A stretch of DNA of 64,000 nt. It comes from Desulforapulum autotrophicum (GTDB lineage Bacteria; Desulfobacterota; Desulfobacteria; Desulfobacterales; Desulfolunaceae). Position numbers and translations under genes: made by a program. Shown here piece after piece: positions 27,693 through 35,785 of the stretch (position 1 is its first letter; every line of letters starts with the position of its first letter). The notes beneath the pieces are model-generated. The model was not told the DNA's origin. It did not search any database and worked only from the letters and a program-made list of their open reading frames with translations. The stretch spans positions 282,823 through 346,822 of the forward strand of contig DYJE01000002.1 in the NCBI GenBank assembly GCA_020723285.1. The letters are read 5' to 3'.

Positions 27693-28679
27693 TTATAAAC
27701 TGATATGTCCTCTGATTTCTGGTCCAATATGATTTGCAAGAAATAATGGAAGTTTTTTCCACATTCTTTCAATTAAAGGTCTACTATCGAAAGTCACACC
27801 AGTTTTTGTCTTTTTGCCTCTTTCTTTATTAAATACATTATACCAGTAGAGCTGTTCTTCATGTGAACCCCACTGTTTTTTAAACATATACGTCCCTTCT
27901 CCAGGATTAGACCTTCCAAAGTCGAATTTTTTATAACCATTTAATATTGCGAACTTCAACATAGCCCAATATAATAACATGTTAGGGCTTGAAGAACGGT
28001 ATTCCCGCAGCGATGAAGCCCACGGGTTCGATAGGAAACGTCCTTGCCCAATAAGAACACCACCGGCAACAGGCTCTTTCTTTTTTGTATAAACCATGAC
28101 AATTGAAGCACAATCAACAAAATCACTGAATATATTATAAAAGAGTTTTTTTGAATGAACCGGAGATCCTAAGTTTTTCATATTCTCTGAAAAAACGCGG
28201 TAAAAATCATGAAGCAATTCATTCTTTCCAAAACGATAACACATCCCCTCCTTAATCGGTCTTTTGATCTGGCTTCTCAGTTTCGATTTAAAACTATCTT
28301 CAAGCTCTCTTGTCGTGTCTGGTAGGTCAAGTAGCAATCTGACTTTATGTGTATTCAATTCGATAAGATTATTGTTTGTTTCATGTAACCATTTCAAAGG
28401 CCTATCCATTCTAAGTTCTAAGATATCAGCATTTGTATTATTCATAATATCCAAAGCCTTATTGAAAAGCGCCTTCTCAATATCAATATTATTACAATTA
28501 AAACCTCCAACATCGCAAAACGGCATAGAAACAAGTGAATGCCCAAAAAAAATATTCTTCATCTCAACTAATTCGAGACATCCGTTTTCATGTCCAATTG
28601 ATGAAGTGATTCTATAGCTTGGGTGCCCGTAAGTATCACATATAACAGAAGCCCATTGTCGAGTACGAGAGTAAGTCAT
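27693..28679 (-). CDS. FemAB-like protein, exosortase/PEP-CTERM-associated type
   Basis: 328 residues. Double-GNAT (FemAB) fold. Landmarks match the exosortase-system FemAB group: HSLVSMPFCDVGGF near 48, ELEDSFKSKLRSQIKRPIKEG near 127, VFSENMKNLGSPVH near 165, and FDFGRSNPGEGTYMFKKQWG near 262. FemAB relatives use aminoacyl-tRNA to add amino acids to glycans or peptidoglycan; the true substrate of this group is unknown. Slightly short at the N-terminus compared with relatives, but no in-frame upstream start is apparent. The 742-base gap before it suggests its own promoter. Confidence 0.82.
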   Translation of the reverse strand: MTYSRTRQWASVICDTYGHPSYRITSSIGHENGCLELVEMKNIFFGHSLVSMPFCDVGGFNCNNIDIEKALFNKALDIMNNTNADILELRMDRPLKWLHETNNNLIELNTHKVRLLLDLPDTTRELEDSFKSKLRSQIKRPIKEGMCYRFGKNELLHDFYRVFSENMKNLGSPVHSKKLFYNIFSDFVDCASIVMVYTKKKEPVAGGVLIGQGRFLSNPWASSLREYRSSSPNMLLYWAMLKFAILNGYKKFDFGRSNPGEGTYMFKKQWGSHEEQLYWYNVFNKERGKKTKTGVTFDSRPLIERMWKKLPLFLANHIGPEIRGHISL

Positions 28680-29421
28680 AAATATTATTATATAATTTAA
28701 TTAAGACAGCAAAAAATATTCAATGTTAGCCAATCCCTATACAAAGGGAATAAACGTGAAACATTGGAACAATAAAAAAAACAATACATTACATATCGCT
28801 AATACATAGTATCCCATGATAATTATAATGGGCACTACATTACATTAACCAAATAAAACATAATTCTTCAACGACCTATAATTAACCCACTTCGTCGATT
28901 AAACTTTTACCCTTTAGGAGGATTTTTTCAACAAGTCATTTACATTCCGTTTTTGGACAACAGTGAGGGATACTATTCATTTTTCTTGTCCTACCAATAG
29001 TTTTACTTAAAGACTAATTAAATAATTTTCCATAAAAAGACAATATTAATCGGACTTTGAAGTTACAACGACATTTTCAAGGAATGAAAAAGATATCCTC
29101 TTCGAAAGATCATTCAGTTTTACAATGGTCTTAACACCATGAATCAAAAGACCCTTAAAAAACGAGCCAAAAAAAACGTGGGGGTATTGAATATCCGGCA
29201 GGAAAGTTAAATCAATACAAATTTAAAAAACAGCGAACAAATTGATGCATTATGTGCCGATATCCAAAAAAAAATTACAATACGTTATCCTATATCACCT
29301 ATAACCCAGTCACAGCATATAAAAAAACAAAGGAATAAATCCAAAAAAACTAATAAAATCGATGCGAATCATTTACTTTATATTTTAAAATCAGCTATAT
29401 TTGAAAGTGTGAAATTCAAGT
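28680..29421. other. Long gene-free stretch within the EPS locus
   Basis: 742 bases, very A/T-rich, without an intact gene on either strand. On the + strand, about 29080-29245 and 29220-29450 have short stop-free stretches (for example GGIEYPAGKLNQYKFK and KKTNKIDANHLLYIL) that could be frameshifted remains of a transposase. The second faintly recalls the IS110-type TDKIDA motif, but this is not enough for a call. No tRNA, terminator or sigma-54 motif seen. It interrupts an otherwise compact operon. Confidence 0.4.
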
Positions 29422-29838
29422 TTAAGAAATTCTTTTTGCTTTCTTATCGGTTTCTATTAATTCAATGTTTAAACCATTTTGTCCAAACATGAATGCAATA
29501 AGTTCATTATCAAAAGCTTCACCAGGTTCTGGCTGAGTTAATAGCCTCAGTCTTTTCTCTTTGAGGTAACTGATCGAACTATGTATGTCTGAACATTTAA
29601 AACAAAGATGGTGGAGTCCACCGCCCTTTCTTGCATATTCATAAACCGGTGATGAATCATCTAAGGGTTCAATGAGTTTTATCATATGGGAATCTTTCTT
29701 TTCGAGAAAAACCACCTTTACTTTCTGCCTCGTATTCTCCACAACCTCAGTAGCTTGTCTATATCCGAAAGCCTGTTCCCATTGATTGATACCTTTATCA
29801 ATAGACCTGACGACTAATCCAATATGATCAATAATCAT
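29422..29838 (-). CDS. VOC-family protein, methylmalonyl-CoA epimerase-like
   Basis: 138 residues. Paired beta-alpha-beta-beta-beta modules of the vicinal oxygen chelate fold. Metal-ligand candidates are H5 (DHIGLVV), the Glu in IKLIEPL, the first His of GLHHLCF and the Glu of NIELIE. The text is close to methylmalonyl-CoA epimerases, but similar small proteins are found in polysaccharide clusters where the substrate is unknown. Lies 16 bases after the SGNH-like lipoprotein gene. Confidence 0.72.
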   Translation of the reverse strand: MIIDHIGLVVRSIDKGINQWEQAFGYRQATEVVENTRQKVKVVFLEKKDSHMIKLIEPLDDSSPVYEYARKGGGLHHLCFKCSDIHSSISYLKEKRLRLLTQPEPGEAFDNELIAFMFGQNGLNIELIETDKKAKRIS

Positions 29839-29854
29839 TTAAAAAACCTTTGAA

Positions 29855-30724
29855 TTATAAGGCGTTCACAAGGAAAATCAAAAAATCTTCTGCTACTTTT
29901 ATTCTTCCTGTTTCGTTGAGATGGCCACCATCATCAGTGAACTCTGGAGTAAGAAACTGTAGCTGTTCATTTCCTTTTATGACAGTAGACTTCACACCGT
30001 TCCTATTTATCGATTCGCTCAATGCTAAGTCGAAAAGTTCGCCTTCCTTTGTGTATTCTTTTCTTAGCATTTCATTGAATTCAAATTTGGCTGCGGCATT
30101 GGCATTATTGTTACTGCCTTTACCAATTACCGTTTTGATAAAATTTTTAATTTTATTAAAAAGAGAATCCGGTTCTTTGGGCTTGGAATTTAATGGGACT
30201 GTCACATGAACAAAACGTGTTTTGGAATATTTCTCGACCAAAGATCTCATTTCTTTTTTATACTTTTTATAAATGTCAATCAGATCTGTTTCTTCACTGA
30301 TATCAACATAACAAAATTTAAAAAAAGCAATATCTGCAGAATTACCAATTCCATTCTCATTAATATTAACGAAGTCGTTTATTTTTGAAATTGGATCTAA
30401 ATTTTTTCCTACTTTTGAGTGTGCAAAACAACCGCTTTTAACTTGAGAAAGATCTATTGTTTCAACAATGTTTAGTTTTACATGAGGATTAGTTTTCATT
30501 ACATCTTTGATACCATCTATAATATTATTTCCTACAGATTGATGACCAAAATAAATTTTTTTCAAGCTGAGTTTTTCCCATACTTCATTAGGAACGTCTG
30601 AAATTTTTGTATACGGTCCCAGTTTCGTAGTCATATCTTCTTTTCCTTTGCTGCACGATGATATAAAAACAATACAAATTATAACTACTATATAAAAGTA
30701 ATTATCATTTTTTATTTTATACAT
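29855..30724 (-). CDS. Lipoprotein with SGNH-hydrolase-like motifs
   Basis: 289 residues. Lipoprotein signal with lipobox ISSC at about residues 25-28. The mature part has IYFGHQSVGNNIIDGI near 57, where block I of SGNH hydrolases would lie, and DDGGHLNETGR near 265, matching the catalytic Asp-His block V. An esterase or O-acetyl-hydrolase acting on the exported polysaccharide is possible. A strong AGGAGG lies seven bases before ATG. Sits between exosortase and the VOC gene. Confidence 0.65.
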   Translation of the reverse strand: MYKIKNDNYFYIVVIICIVFISSCSKGKEDMTTKLGPYTKISDVPNEVWEKLSLKKIYFGHQSVGNNIIDGIKDVMKTNPHVKLNIVETIDLSQVKSGCFAHSKVGKNLDPISKINDFVNINENGIGNSADIAFFKFCYVDISEETDLIDIYKKYKKEMRSLVEKYSKTRFVHVTVPLNSKPKEPDSLFNKIKNFIKTVIGKGSNNNANAAAKFEFNEMLRKEYTKEGELFDLALSESINRNGVKSTVIKGNEQLQFLTPEFTDDGGHLNETGRIKVAEDFLIFLVNAL

Positions 30725-30741
30725 TAGCGGCCCTCCTAATA

Positions 30742-31617
30742 TTATTTTAAGTGATTTGACTTAATCGCTTTTTCGGTTAGAAATTTATTGATAAAAAACA
30801 GTGTTAAAAGTGCAATGATGAAAACAACAATACCTGACACATCATGAAGAAACCCTTGGGCTATCTTGGGTCCATAATGTTTTGCAAAAATTGCTGTAAT
30901 TGTTAGCCTGAATATATTTAATACGATGGCTATGGGAACTGCTGAAAAGAATAATATGATTTTACGTACTTTCGAGAGTTCTGATATGAGTGCGAATGCA
31001 GCGCTCAAAGCGAGAAGAGAAACAAGTGACCTTAAGCCCGAGCAAGCATCAACTACTTCGAGTGTGGTATTGGCAAGGTGGATAATATTTCCTTCGCTGT
31101 AAACAGGTATTTGTATTAGTTTGATAACACTTACGGCTATGGATGTTGCAAATATTTTCAACGGGAAAGCAATTTTATTCCAAATGATAGCGGGAAAAGG
31201 GATCATAAAAATCAGGTAAAATATTGGGAGAGCAACCATGCGCATGACGTCACGACCCAATAAAAAATAAACCCCACTAATAAGAACAAAAATTATTGAA
31301 AAACGCATGGTGAAAAGTTCAGCGCCGATACTGGTGACGATAAAAAAAATCAGACTTCCGATTAATAAAAATAAACCCATGTATGAGGGTCGAATAGGGG
31401 TTTTCGAAATTTTATCTTTTAAAGTCCAGACAAGATAAGCGGTAATAAATGGGACGAGGAATCCATGAGAATAATTATCGTTTGTACTCCAATCTTCGAT
31501 CATTCCTAGGAAAATGTCGAAATACAGAAATGCAAAGCATAAGATAAAAATCCCAATGGGATAATATTGTTTTAATTTTGACATCGACTCAGAATCCATA
31601 GTATTGTTTATTCTCAT
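30742..31617 (-). CDS. xrt: Exosortase (PEP-CTERM transpeptidase-like)
   Basis: 291 residues with about eight membrane segments. The conserved catalytic set is visible: C192 in DACSGLRSL, R237 in LNIFRLT and H258 in FLHDVSG. Exosortases process PEP-CTERM proteins at the membrane, and a client is encoded at 279. In the common XrtA type the EpsI domain is fused at the C-terminus; here EpsI is a separate gene overlapping by 4 bases (ATGA), so subtype is left open. NYSHGFLVPFITAYLVW near 48-64 is another family hallmark. Confidence 0.94.
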   Translation of the reverse strand: MRINNTMDSESMSKLKQYYPIGIFILCFAFLYFDIFLGMIEDWSTNDNYSHGFLVPFITAYLVWTLKDKISKTPIRPSYMGLFLLIGSLIFFIVTSIGAELFTMRFSIIFVLISGVYFLLGRDVMRMVALPIFYLIFMIPFPAIIWNKIAFPLKIFATSIAVSVIKLIQIPVYSEGNIIHLANTTLEVVDACSGLRSLVSLLALSAAFALISELSKVRKIILFFSAVPIAIVLNIFRLTITAIFAKHYGPKIAQGFLHDVSGIVVFIIALLTLFFINKFLTEKAIKSNHLK

Positions 31618-32270
31618 TTTGGAATATAGATATCAAGAACAGGTAAAAGGTTTTTGGTGAACTGTTTCATATAGGCCAATGTGTCTTCCTCTTTATTATC
31701 TACTACAGGTGATATTAGGCGAACAAAAGAATCATCGGTTCTGTTCTTGAATATGGAATCCATAACCAAGTATATTTTCTGTTTGTATTCCGAATTAATT
31801 ATATGTCCTCTTCCATGAAACCAGTAAAGTACAATTTGTTTTTCTGCACCTTTTTCAAGAATAAGCTTGATGATATTTATGATTTTACCATCTTTCAGAT
31901 CAACATCTTCAAGAGATTCTGAAATGATTTCCCAGCCTGAGCCTGGCATACAATTTTTTGGGGAATGGATCATATCACCTTTTCTTTGACTCTTGTAATA
32001 GCCTATGTAAAGCTGGATTGATTCATTCAACGGATTGATATACGTAATGAGTGCTGAATCATCAACGCCTACGGCAGTGTATATTTCTTCTGAAAAGAAT
32101 TGCTCTTTGCCTGTCCATTCTCCTATCTGCTTTGGAAAGGTTGAAAAAGGTTGAAGGGGTTGAACTTCGGTGCCATGGCCCATAAATTTTAGATATGTAA
32201 AGGTTGCCATCATTAATACAGCGGCTATGAGTGCATTTTTAATCGATAATCGCGCTTTTGTTTCGCTCAT
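31614..32270 (-). CDS. epsI: EpsI family protein (exosortase partner)
   Basis: 218 residues. One N-terminal membrane segment (about 11-27), then the EpsI domain: FPKQIGEWTGKEQ, DDSALITYINP, LYIGYYKSQRKGDMIHSPK (near 90-108) with NCMPGSGWEI next to it, and VLYWFHGRGH. Usually found as the C-terminal domain or the neighbour of exosortase; required for EPS-related function in some systems, mechanism unknown. Overlaps the exosortase start by 4 bases. Confidence 0.9.
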   Translation of the reverse strand: MSETKARLSIKNALIAAVLMMATFTYLKFMGHGTEVQPLQPFSTFPKQIGEWTGKEQFFSEEIYTAVGVDDSALITYINPLNESIQLYIGYYKSQRKGDMIHSPKNCMPGSGWEIISESLEDVDLKDGKIINIIKLILEKGAEKQIVLYWFHGRGHIINSEYKQKIYLVMDSIFKNRTDDSFVRLISPVVDNKEEDTLAYMKQFTKNLLPVLDIYIPK

Positions 32271-32330
32271 TAGACTCTTCGATTCTTATTTTAAGGATTA
32301 ATTATATAACAAATGCCGGTTCCTTAAAGA

Positions 32331-32368
32331 CGTAGGGGCGTTTAGCGGGTTTAGAACCCGCCCCTAAA
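32331..32368. repeat. GTAGGGGCG...CGCCCCTA palindromic repeat
   Basis: Outer arms TAGGGGCG (32333-32340) and CGCCCCTA (32359-32366), and an inner perfect hairpin GCGGGTT-TAG-AACCCGC (32345-32361). The arms overlap, so two alternative folds exist. The stop codon of the acyl ligase gene (32364-32366) lies inside the repeat. No T-run, so not a typical terminator; it resembles dispersed palindromic repeats of this composition. Confidence 0.65.
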
Positions 32369-33917
32369 GCAATTCACGGCATTTGAATTTGTCTGTTTTG
32401 CCACTGGCTTTTTTAGGCAGTGTGCGAGTGCTTACAATTCTTGACGGATGTTTAAAGCGGGGCATCACCTTCTGACAATAAGCCATAAGGCTTGAATCAT
32501 CAAAAGAATCATCTTTTGGAACAATTATAGCCACAAGCTTATTGCCAAGCAATTCATCAGGAATACCGATTACCGCAACTTCGATAACAAGATCGCTTGC
32601 CATCAAAGTGTCTTCGATTTCCTGGGGGTTTATACGATGGCCTCCTACCTTGATGAGATCATCCTGTCTTCCGGCAAGAAAAAAATAGCCTTCACTGTCC
32701 CGGTAGCACAAATCACCGGTGTGGTAACCTTCTGGACCGAGTTTTTTTGCTGTTAGATCAGGGTCATTGAAATAACCGAGCATGATGTTTGGACCTCTGC
32801 CTATTAATTCACCCACTTCACCGTCAGGGACAGGCTGTCCGTTTCTGCCAGCCACAAAGAGTTCTACATTGGGTATAGCTTTTCCGATTGAATCAGTCTT
32901 ACGGATCAGTTGATCTGGTTCAAGATAGGCAAGTCGGGCTGATGCTTCTGTGGCTCCGTACATAATGTAAATATTTGTGTGGGACGGCAGTGCCTCTTTT
33001 AAACTAAGTTTAACATGACTGGCCATATGACCGCCAGCCTGGGAACAGTAACGAAGATGCGTTAGTTCTTCACGTCTTGATTTCAGCGGAGATTTGTGAA
33101 GAAGATAAGCATAAGTCGATGGAACACCTGAAAAACCTGTTACTTTTTCGTCAATCATCTGTTGAATCACTGTTGCAGGATACGCAAAAGTGCTATTTAT
33201 GACGAGGGAACCTCCAACTGCTATATGTGTGTTCATCAGTGACTGCCCCATCACGTAAAAAAACGGTAGGACAACCATCTGAATATCTTTGTCTGTCAGT
33301 TTGAGGTAAGTGCAGATTGAATTTGTGTTCTCAATAATGTTTGTGTGAGATAGCATCACTCCTTTTGGTGTGCCAGTGGAGCCGGATGTGTAAATGATAT
33401 TGGCCAGATCGTCTGAATTGTTAGATACATTTGGTGAGTCACAGGGTTTATCTGACGTGATGATGCTGGTAAAATCAGCAACATTGATAGTCTTGCCATT
33501 CCATGCACTGGAGGGATTGCCAAGAACCAGATTGTTTATTCCTAATGACAAAAGATCAGATGCTTTGAGAAGTTTTTCAAATCTGTTTGAAGCTATGAGA
33601 ATATACGAATCCAGTTCTTTTATATAAAATGAAACTGAATCCGGCTTCAGGTCCGTACCCAGAGGAACCGCAACAGCCCCTGCTTTCATGATTCCGTAAT
33701 AGGCAATGATGTATTCAGGGCTGTTTTCGAATATCATAGGAATCAAACAGCCTTTTTTTACTCCAATCTGGATCAGATATTCGGCCAGATGATTGGCTGC
33801 ATGGTTTATTTGCGAATAGGTCATTCGCGTTTTTTCATGAATGACAGCGACTTTATCCGGAAATATTTCAGCGCTGTTTTCAAGGAGATGATGAATTAGT
33901 CTGGCTTTATGGGTCAT
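32364..33917 (-). CDS. Acyl-CoA/ACP ligase, exosortase-associated AMP-binding enzyme
   Basis: 517 residues. Adenylate-forming fold: P-loop YTSGSTGTPKG at 176-186, YGATEASARLAYLEP near 315, YHTGDLCYRD near 397, and the C-terminal catalytic-lysine region LPKKASGKTDKFKC. Resembles the ligase found in exosortase loci with a small ACP. It probably charges the ACP encoded at 34394 with a carboxylic acid that is later attached to the polymer or a lipid; substrate unknown. A 476-base repeat-rich gap separates it from the ACP gene. Confidence 0.86.
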   Translation of the reverse strand: MTHKARLIHHLLENSAEIFPDKVAVIHEKTRMTYSQINHAANHLAEYLIQIGVKKGCLIPMIFENSPEYIIAYYGIMKAGAVAVPLGTDLKPDSVSFYIKELDSYILIASNRFEKLLKASDLLSLGINNLVLGNPSSAWNGKTINVADFTSIITSDKPCDSPNVSNNSDDLANIIYTSGSTGTPKGVMLSHTNIIENTNSICTYLKLTDKDIQMVVLPFFYVMGQSLMNTHIAVGGSLVINSTFAYPATVIQQMIDEKVTGFSGVPSTYAYLLHKSPLKSRREELTHLRYCSQAGGHMASHVKLSLKEALPSHTNIYIMYGATEASARLAYLEPDQLIRKTDSIGKAIPNVELFVAGRNGQPVPDGEVGELIGRGPNIMLGYFNDPDLTAKKLGPEGYHTGDLCYRDSEGYFFLAGRQDDLIKVGGHRINPQEIEDTLMASDLVIEVAVIGIPDELLGNKLVAIIVPKDDSFDDSSLMAYCQKVMPRFKHPSRIVSTRTLPKKASGKTDKFKCRELL

Positions 33918-34393
33918 TTTTTACCACACAAATAAATCTTTATTAATGGATGATTTTTCCAATTTTGGAGGCGGAATCTCCTTGTAAGCATTCAGGCTGA
34001 CTTTACCCGATAGATCGACAGACTCTCGTAGAAGGTCGGGTAGAGAGACGAAACCCGAAAAATGACCCGATCCTTATGATAATCAGCCGTTTATTCTGTA
34101 TCAGTGATCAACTTTAAATAGAATAAAACCGCTGTCTCAATGGCCACCACCCGTCGGATTTCGTTCCTCTATCCGACCTACTCGTATCTCAAACTCTGAA
34201 TCATCGTTCGAGAGCATTGAAATTCAAATGGTGTCTACTTTTTTGGCTGACAAGGTTTTATTGTCATGCTGACTTATCGGGTAAAGTCAGGGAGAATCCC
34301 CGAAACGAGGGCTGTTACGCGATGCGATTGGACGTGAGGCATAACTGAAACCGTGCCCCTACGAAAGAAACGTCACATGGTCTCGGAATTATA
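33918..34393. other. Repeat-rich gap between acyl ligase and ACP genes
   Basis: 476 bases without a gene. It holds the inverted repeat pair 33997-34012 and 34275-34290 and two hairpins of a common motif (34036-34058 and 34154-34176), described separately. A further GTGCCCCTACG sequence near 34354 resembles one arm of the 32331 repeat. No promoter could be recognised for the ligase gene. Confidence 0.6.
33997..34290. mobile_element. MITE-like element with 16-bp terminal inverted repeats
   Basis: CTGACTTTACCCGATA (33997-34012) and its exact reverse complement (34275-34290) bound 294 bases. Further out, GGAATCTCC on the left and GGAGAATCC on the right are partly complementary, offset by about 15 bases. 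Inside are two inverted copies of a hairpin: TCGGGT...ACCCGA (34036-34058) and TCGGAT...ATCCGA (34154-34176). Their stems differ by paired substitutions. No transposase gene. No clear target duplication found. Confidence 0.55.
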
Positions 34394-34648
34394 TTATGCT
34401 GCACTTTGGGTTTTTCGTGTGATATAGGCTTCCAGGTTTTTGATCGAATCCAGATTCTCAGGAACAAGTTCATCGTCTTCCACTTTTATACCAAAATTTT
34501 CTTCTATGTAATCTACCAGTTCGAGAATTCCGGTAGAATCGATTATCCCATCATTAAGAAACGATGTATCTTCTTTAAGCTCACCTGCGTCCCCAAATAA
34601 AAAATTTTCAACGATAAAACTTCTGATCTTTTCTTTCATATCGCTCAT
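34394..34648 (-). CDS. Acyl carrier protein
   Basis: 84 residues, acidic. Ser38 in DGIIDSTGILEL is the phosphopantetheine attachment site, followed by the usual helix FGIKVEDDELVPEN. DST replaces the DSL of fatty-acid ACPs, as in carriers of special pathways. It would hold an acyl or amino-acyl group loaded by the ligase at 32364. Start overlaps the stop of the PP-loop amidotransferase gene by 4 bases (ATGA), a strong sign of joint function. Confidence 0.88.
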   Translation of the reverse strand: MSDMKEKIRSFIVENFLFGDAGELKEDTSFLNDGIIDSTGILELVDYIEENFGIKVEDDELVPENLDSIKNLEAYITRKTQSAA

Positions 34649-35673
34649 ATACCCAACCTTTCTTTTGCAAAATTAATCATTTGAATATTCTGATCTGAAT
34701 AAATTTTATGTATCCCCTCTTCCCGTTCCATAACCCCCTGCCTGACCATATTCGCTATCTCCCAAACATAGGGGTGAAAACCATGGCGTTCAATGTGGCA
34801 ATGATTTGCAAATGCATTCATCAGACAATTGGAAGAGTTTGTATCTGTATCTTTGGGTTCCATCCATCCTATTTGGCCAAGTTCCTTGATTATGTTCTTT
34901 TCATCGTAATCAAAAAAAGCAAGGGGATGTATGTTTTGTGGAAATCTTTCGCGATATATTTCAAAATAGGTTTTAGGCACATAATAAGGAATTATTTTTT
35001 TTCTTATGGATTCTGGAAATGAGTTCAACAAGGCTTCCTGTGCTTGTTGTGCCATACCCGGATTTGTCTTCATTATGGCTGATTGAATGGGAGCTTGACC
35101 CGGAGACCATCCAAAAGCCACAAGGGGAACAGACATTTCAAGTGCTGTTTTCAAAATAAGGTTTTTAACAATACCAATACAAGCTGTACACACGCTGCTT
35201 GCACGAAGAAGTGTTGTTTTTGAAAACACGTCCGCCTTTGCGGTCAACGTGAACATCTCGCTGATGACTGGCCATGGGGGCCGCACAGAATAAGTATCAA
35301 CACCAAGATGGTCCGTTACATTTTTAATATTTTTGAATGCAGCAGGTGAAACAAAATGATTATCCAGGGTTATTGCAAGAATTCTCAAATCATATTTTTC
35401 ACGAAGCAGTTTCAGGGTATAGCTTGAATCTTTACCACCGCTATACGCAAGAATAACATCATAAACAGGTGCTTTATTGCGAGTTCCATCAATCAGAGAA
35501 TCCAGTTTCTTACGGTATTCTTCTTTCTTTTCGTCAAGATGGATGATTTTCTTTTCTTCCTGCCTGCAATATTTACAAACCCCCTGTTCATCAAACGAAA
35601 TACCAGGAAACGTTTCTGGAAGAATACAGTGTGTGCATAGTGTTAATTCCTTGGGTTTGTAATTATAATTCAT
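34645..35673 (-). CDS. PP-loop ATPase, N-acetyl-sugar amidotransferase-like
   Basis: 342 residues. A zinc-ribbon-like N-terminus with C13, C16, C33 and C36 (LCTHCILPE and GVCKYC) precedes the PP-loop SGGKDSS at 78-84. This arrangement is that of the WbpG/PseA-type sugar amidotransferases that make acetamidino groups with a separate glutaminase. No HisH-like glutaminase partner lies next to it, so nitrogen may come from ammonia or another protein. Coupled to ACP. Could amidate a sugar or the ACP-bound acyl group. Confidence 0.78.
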   Translation of the reverse strand: MNYNYKPKELTLCTHCILPETFPGISFDEQGVCKYCRQEEKKIIHLDEKKEEYRKKLDSLIDGTRNKAPVYDVILAYSGGKDSSYTLKLLREKYDLRILAITLDNHFVSPAAFKNIKNVTDHLGVDTYSVRPPWPVISEMFTLTAKADVFSKTTLLRASSVCTACIGIVKNLILKTALEMSVPLVAFGWSPGQAPIQSAIMKTNPGMAQQAQEALLNSFPESIRKKIIPYYVPKTYFEIYRERFPQNIHPLAFFDYDEKNIIKELGQIGWMEPKDTDTNSSNCLMNAFANHCHIERHGFHPYVWEIANMVRQGVMEREEGIHKIYSDQNIQMINFAKERLGI

Positions 35674-35730
35674 TTTCGTAGCCTTGTTGTTCAGGTTGTT
35701 TTATACATAGCGCAAATATTTGTTACGTAT

Positions 35731-35781
35731 GTAGGGTGGGCTATCGTCCACCACAATATGGTGGGCGATAGCCCACCCTAC
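35731..35781. repeat. 51-bp near-perfect palindrome
   Basis: Arms of 23 bases beginning GTAGGGTGGGCTATCG (35731-35753) and ending GATAGCCCACCCTAC (35759-35781), loop CAATA, with one T/C difference that still pairs as G-U in RNA. It sits 4 bases after the stop of the AAA/PD-(D/E)XK gene. Palindromes of this composition are dispersed in many genomes. May act as a transcript end or mRNA-stability element, though no T-run follows. Confidence 0.75.
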
Positions 35782-35785
35782 GGCT

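Noticed and set aside
29222..29450. IS110-like transposase fragment (KKTNKIDANHLL)
   Set aside because: Only one short motif-like match in a frame without a start or other family motifs; kept only as a possible remnant.
32331..32368. Terminator after the acyl ligase gene
   Set aside because: The palindrome has no T-run on the minus strand and resembles dispersed repeats more than a terminator.
33997..34290. CRISPR or tandem repeat array
   Set aside because: Only two inverted copies of the hairpin and no regular spacers; no cas genes in the window.
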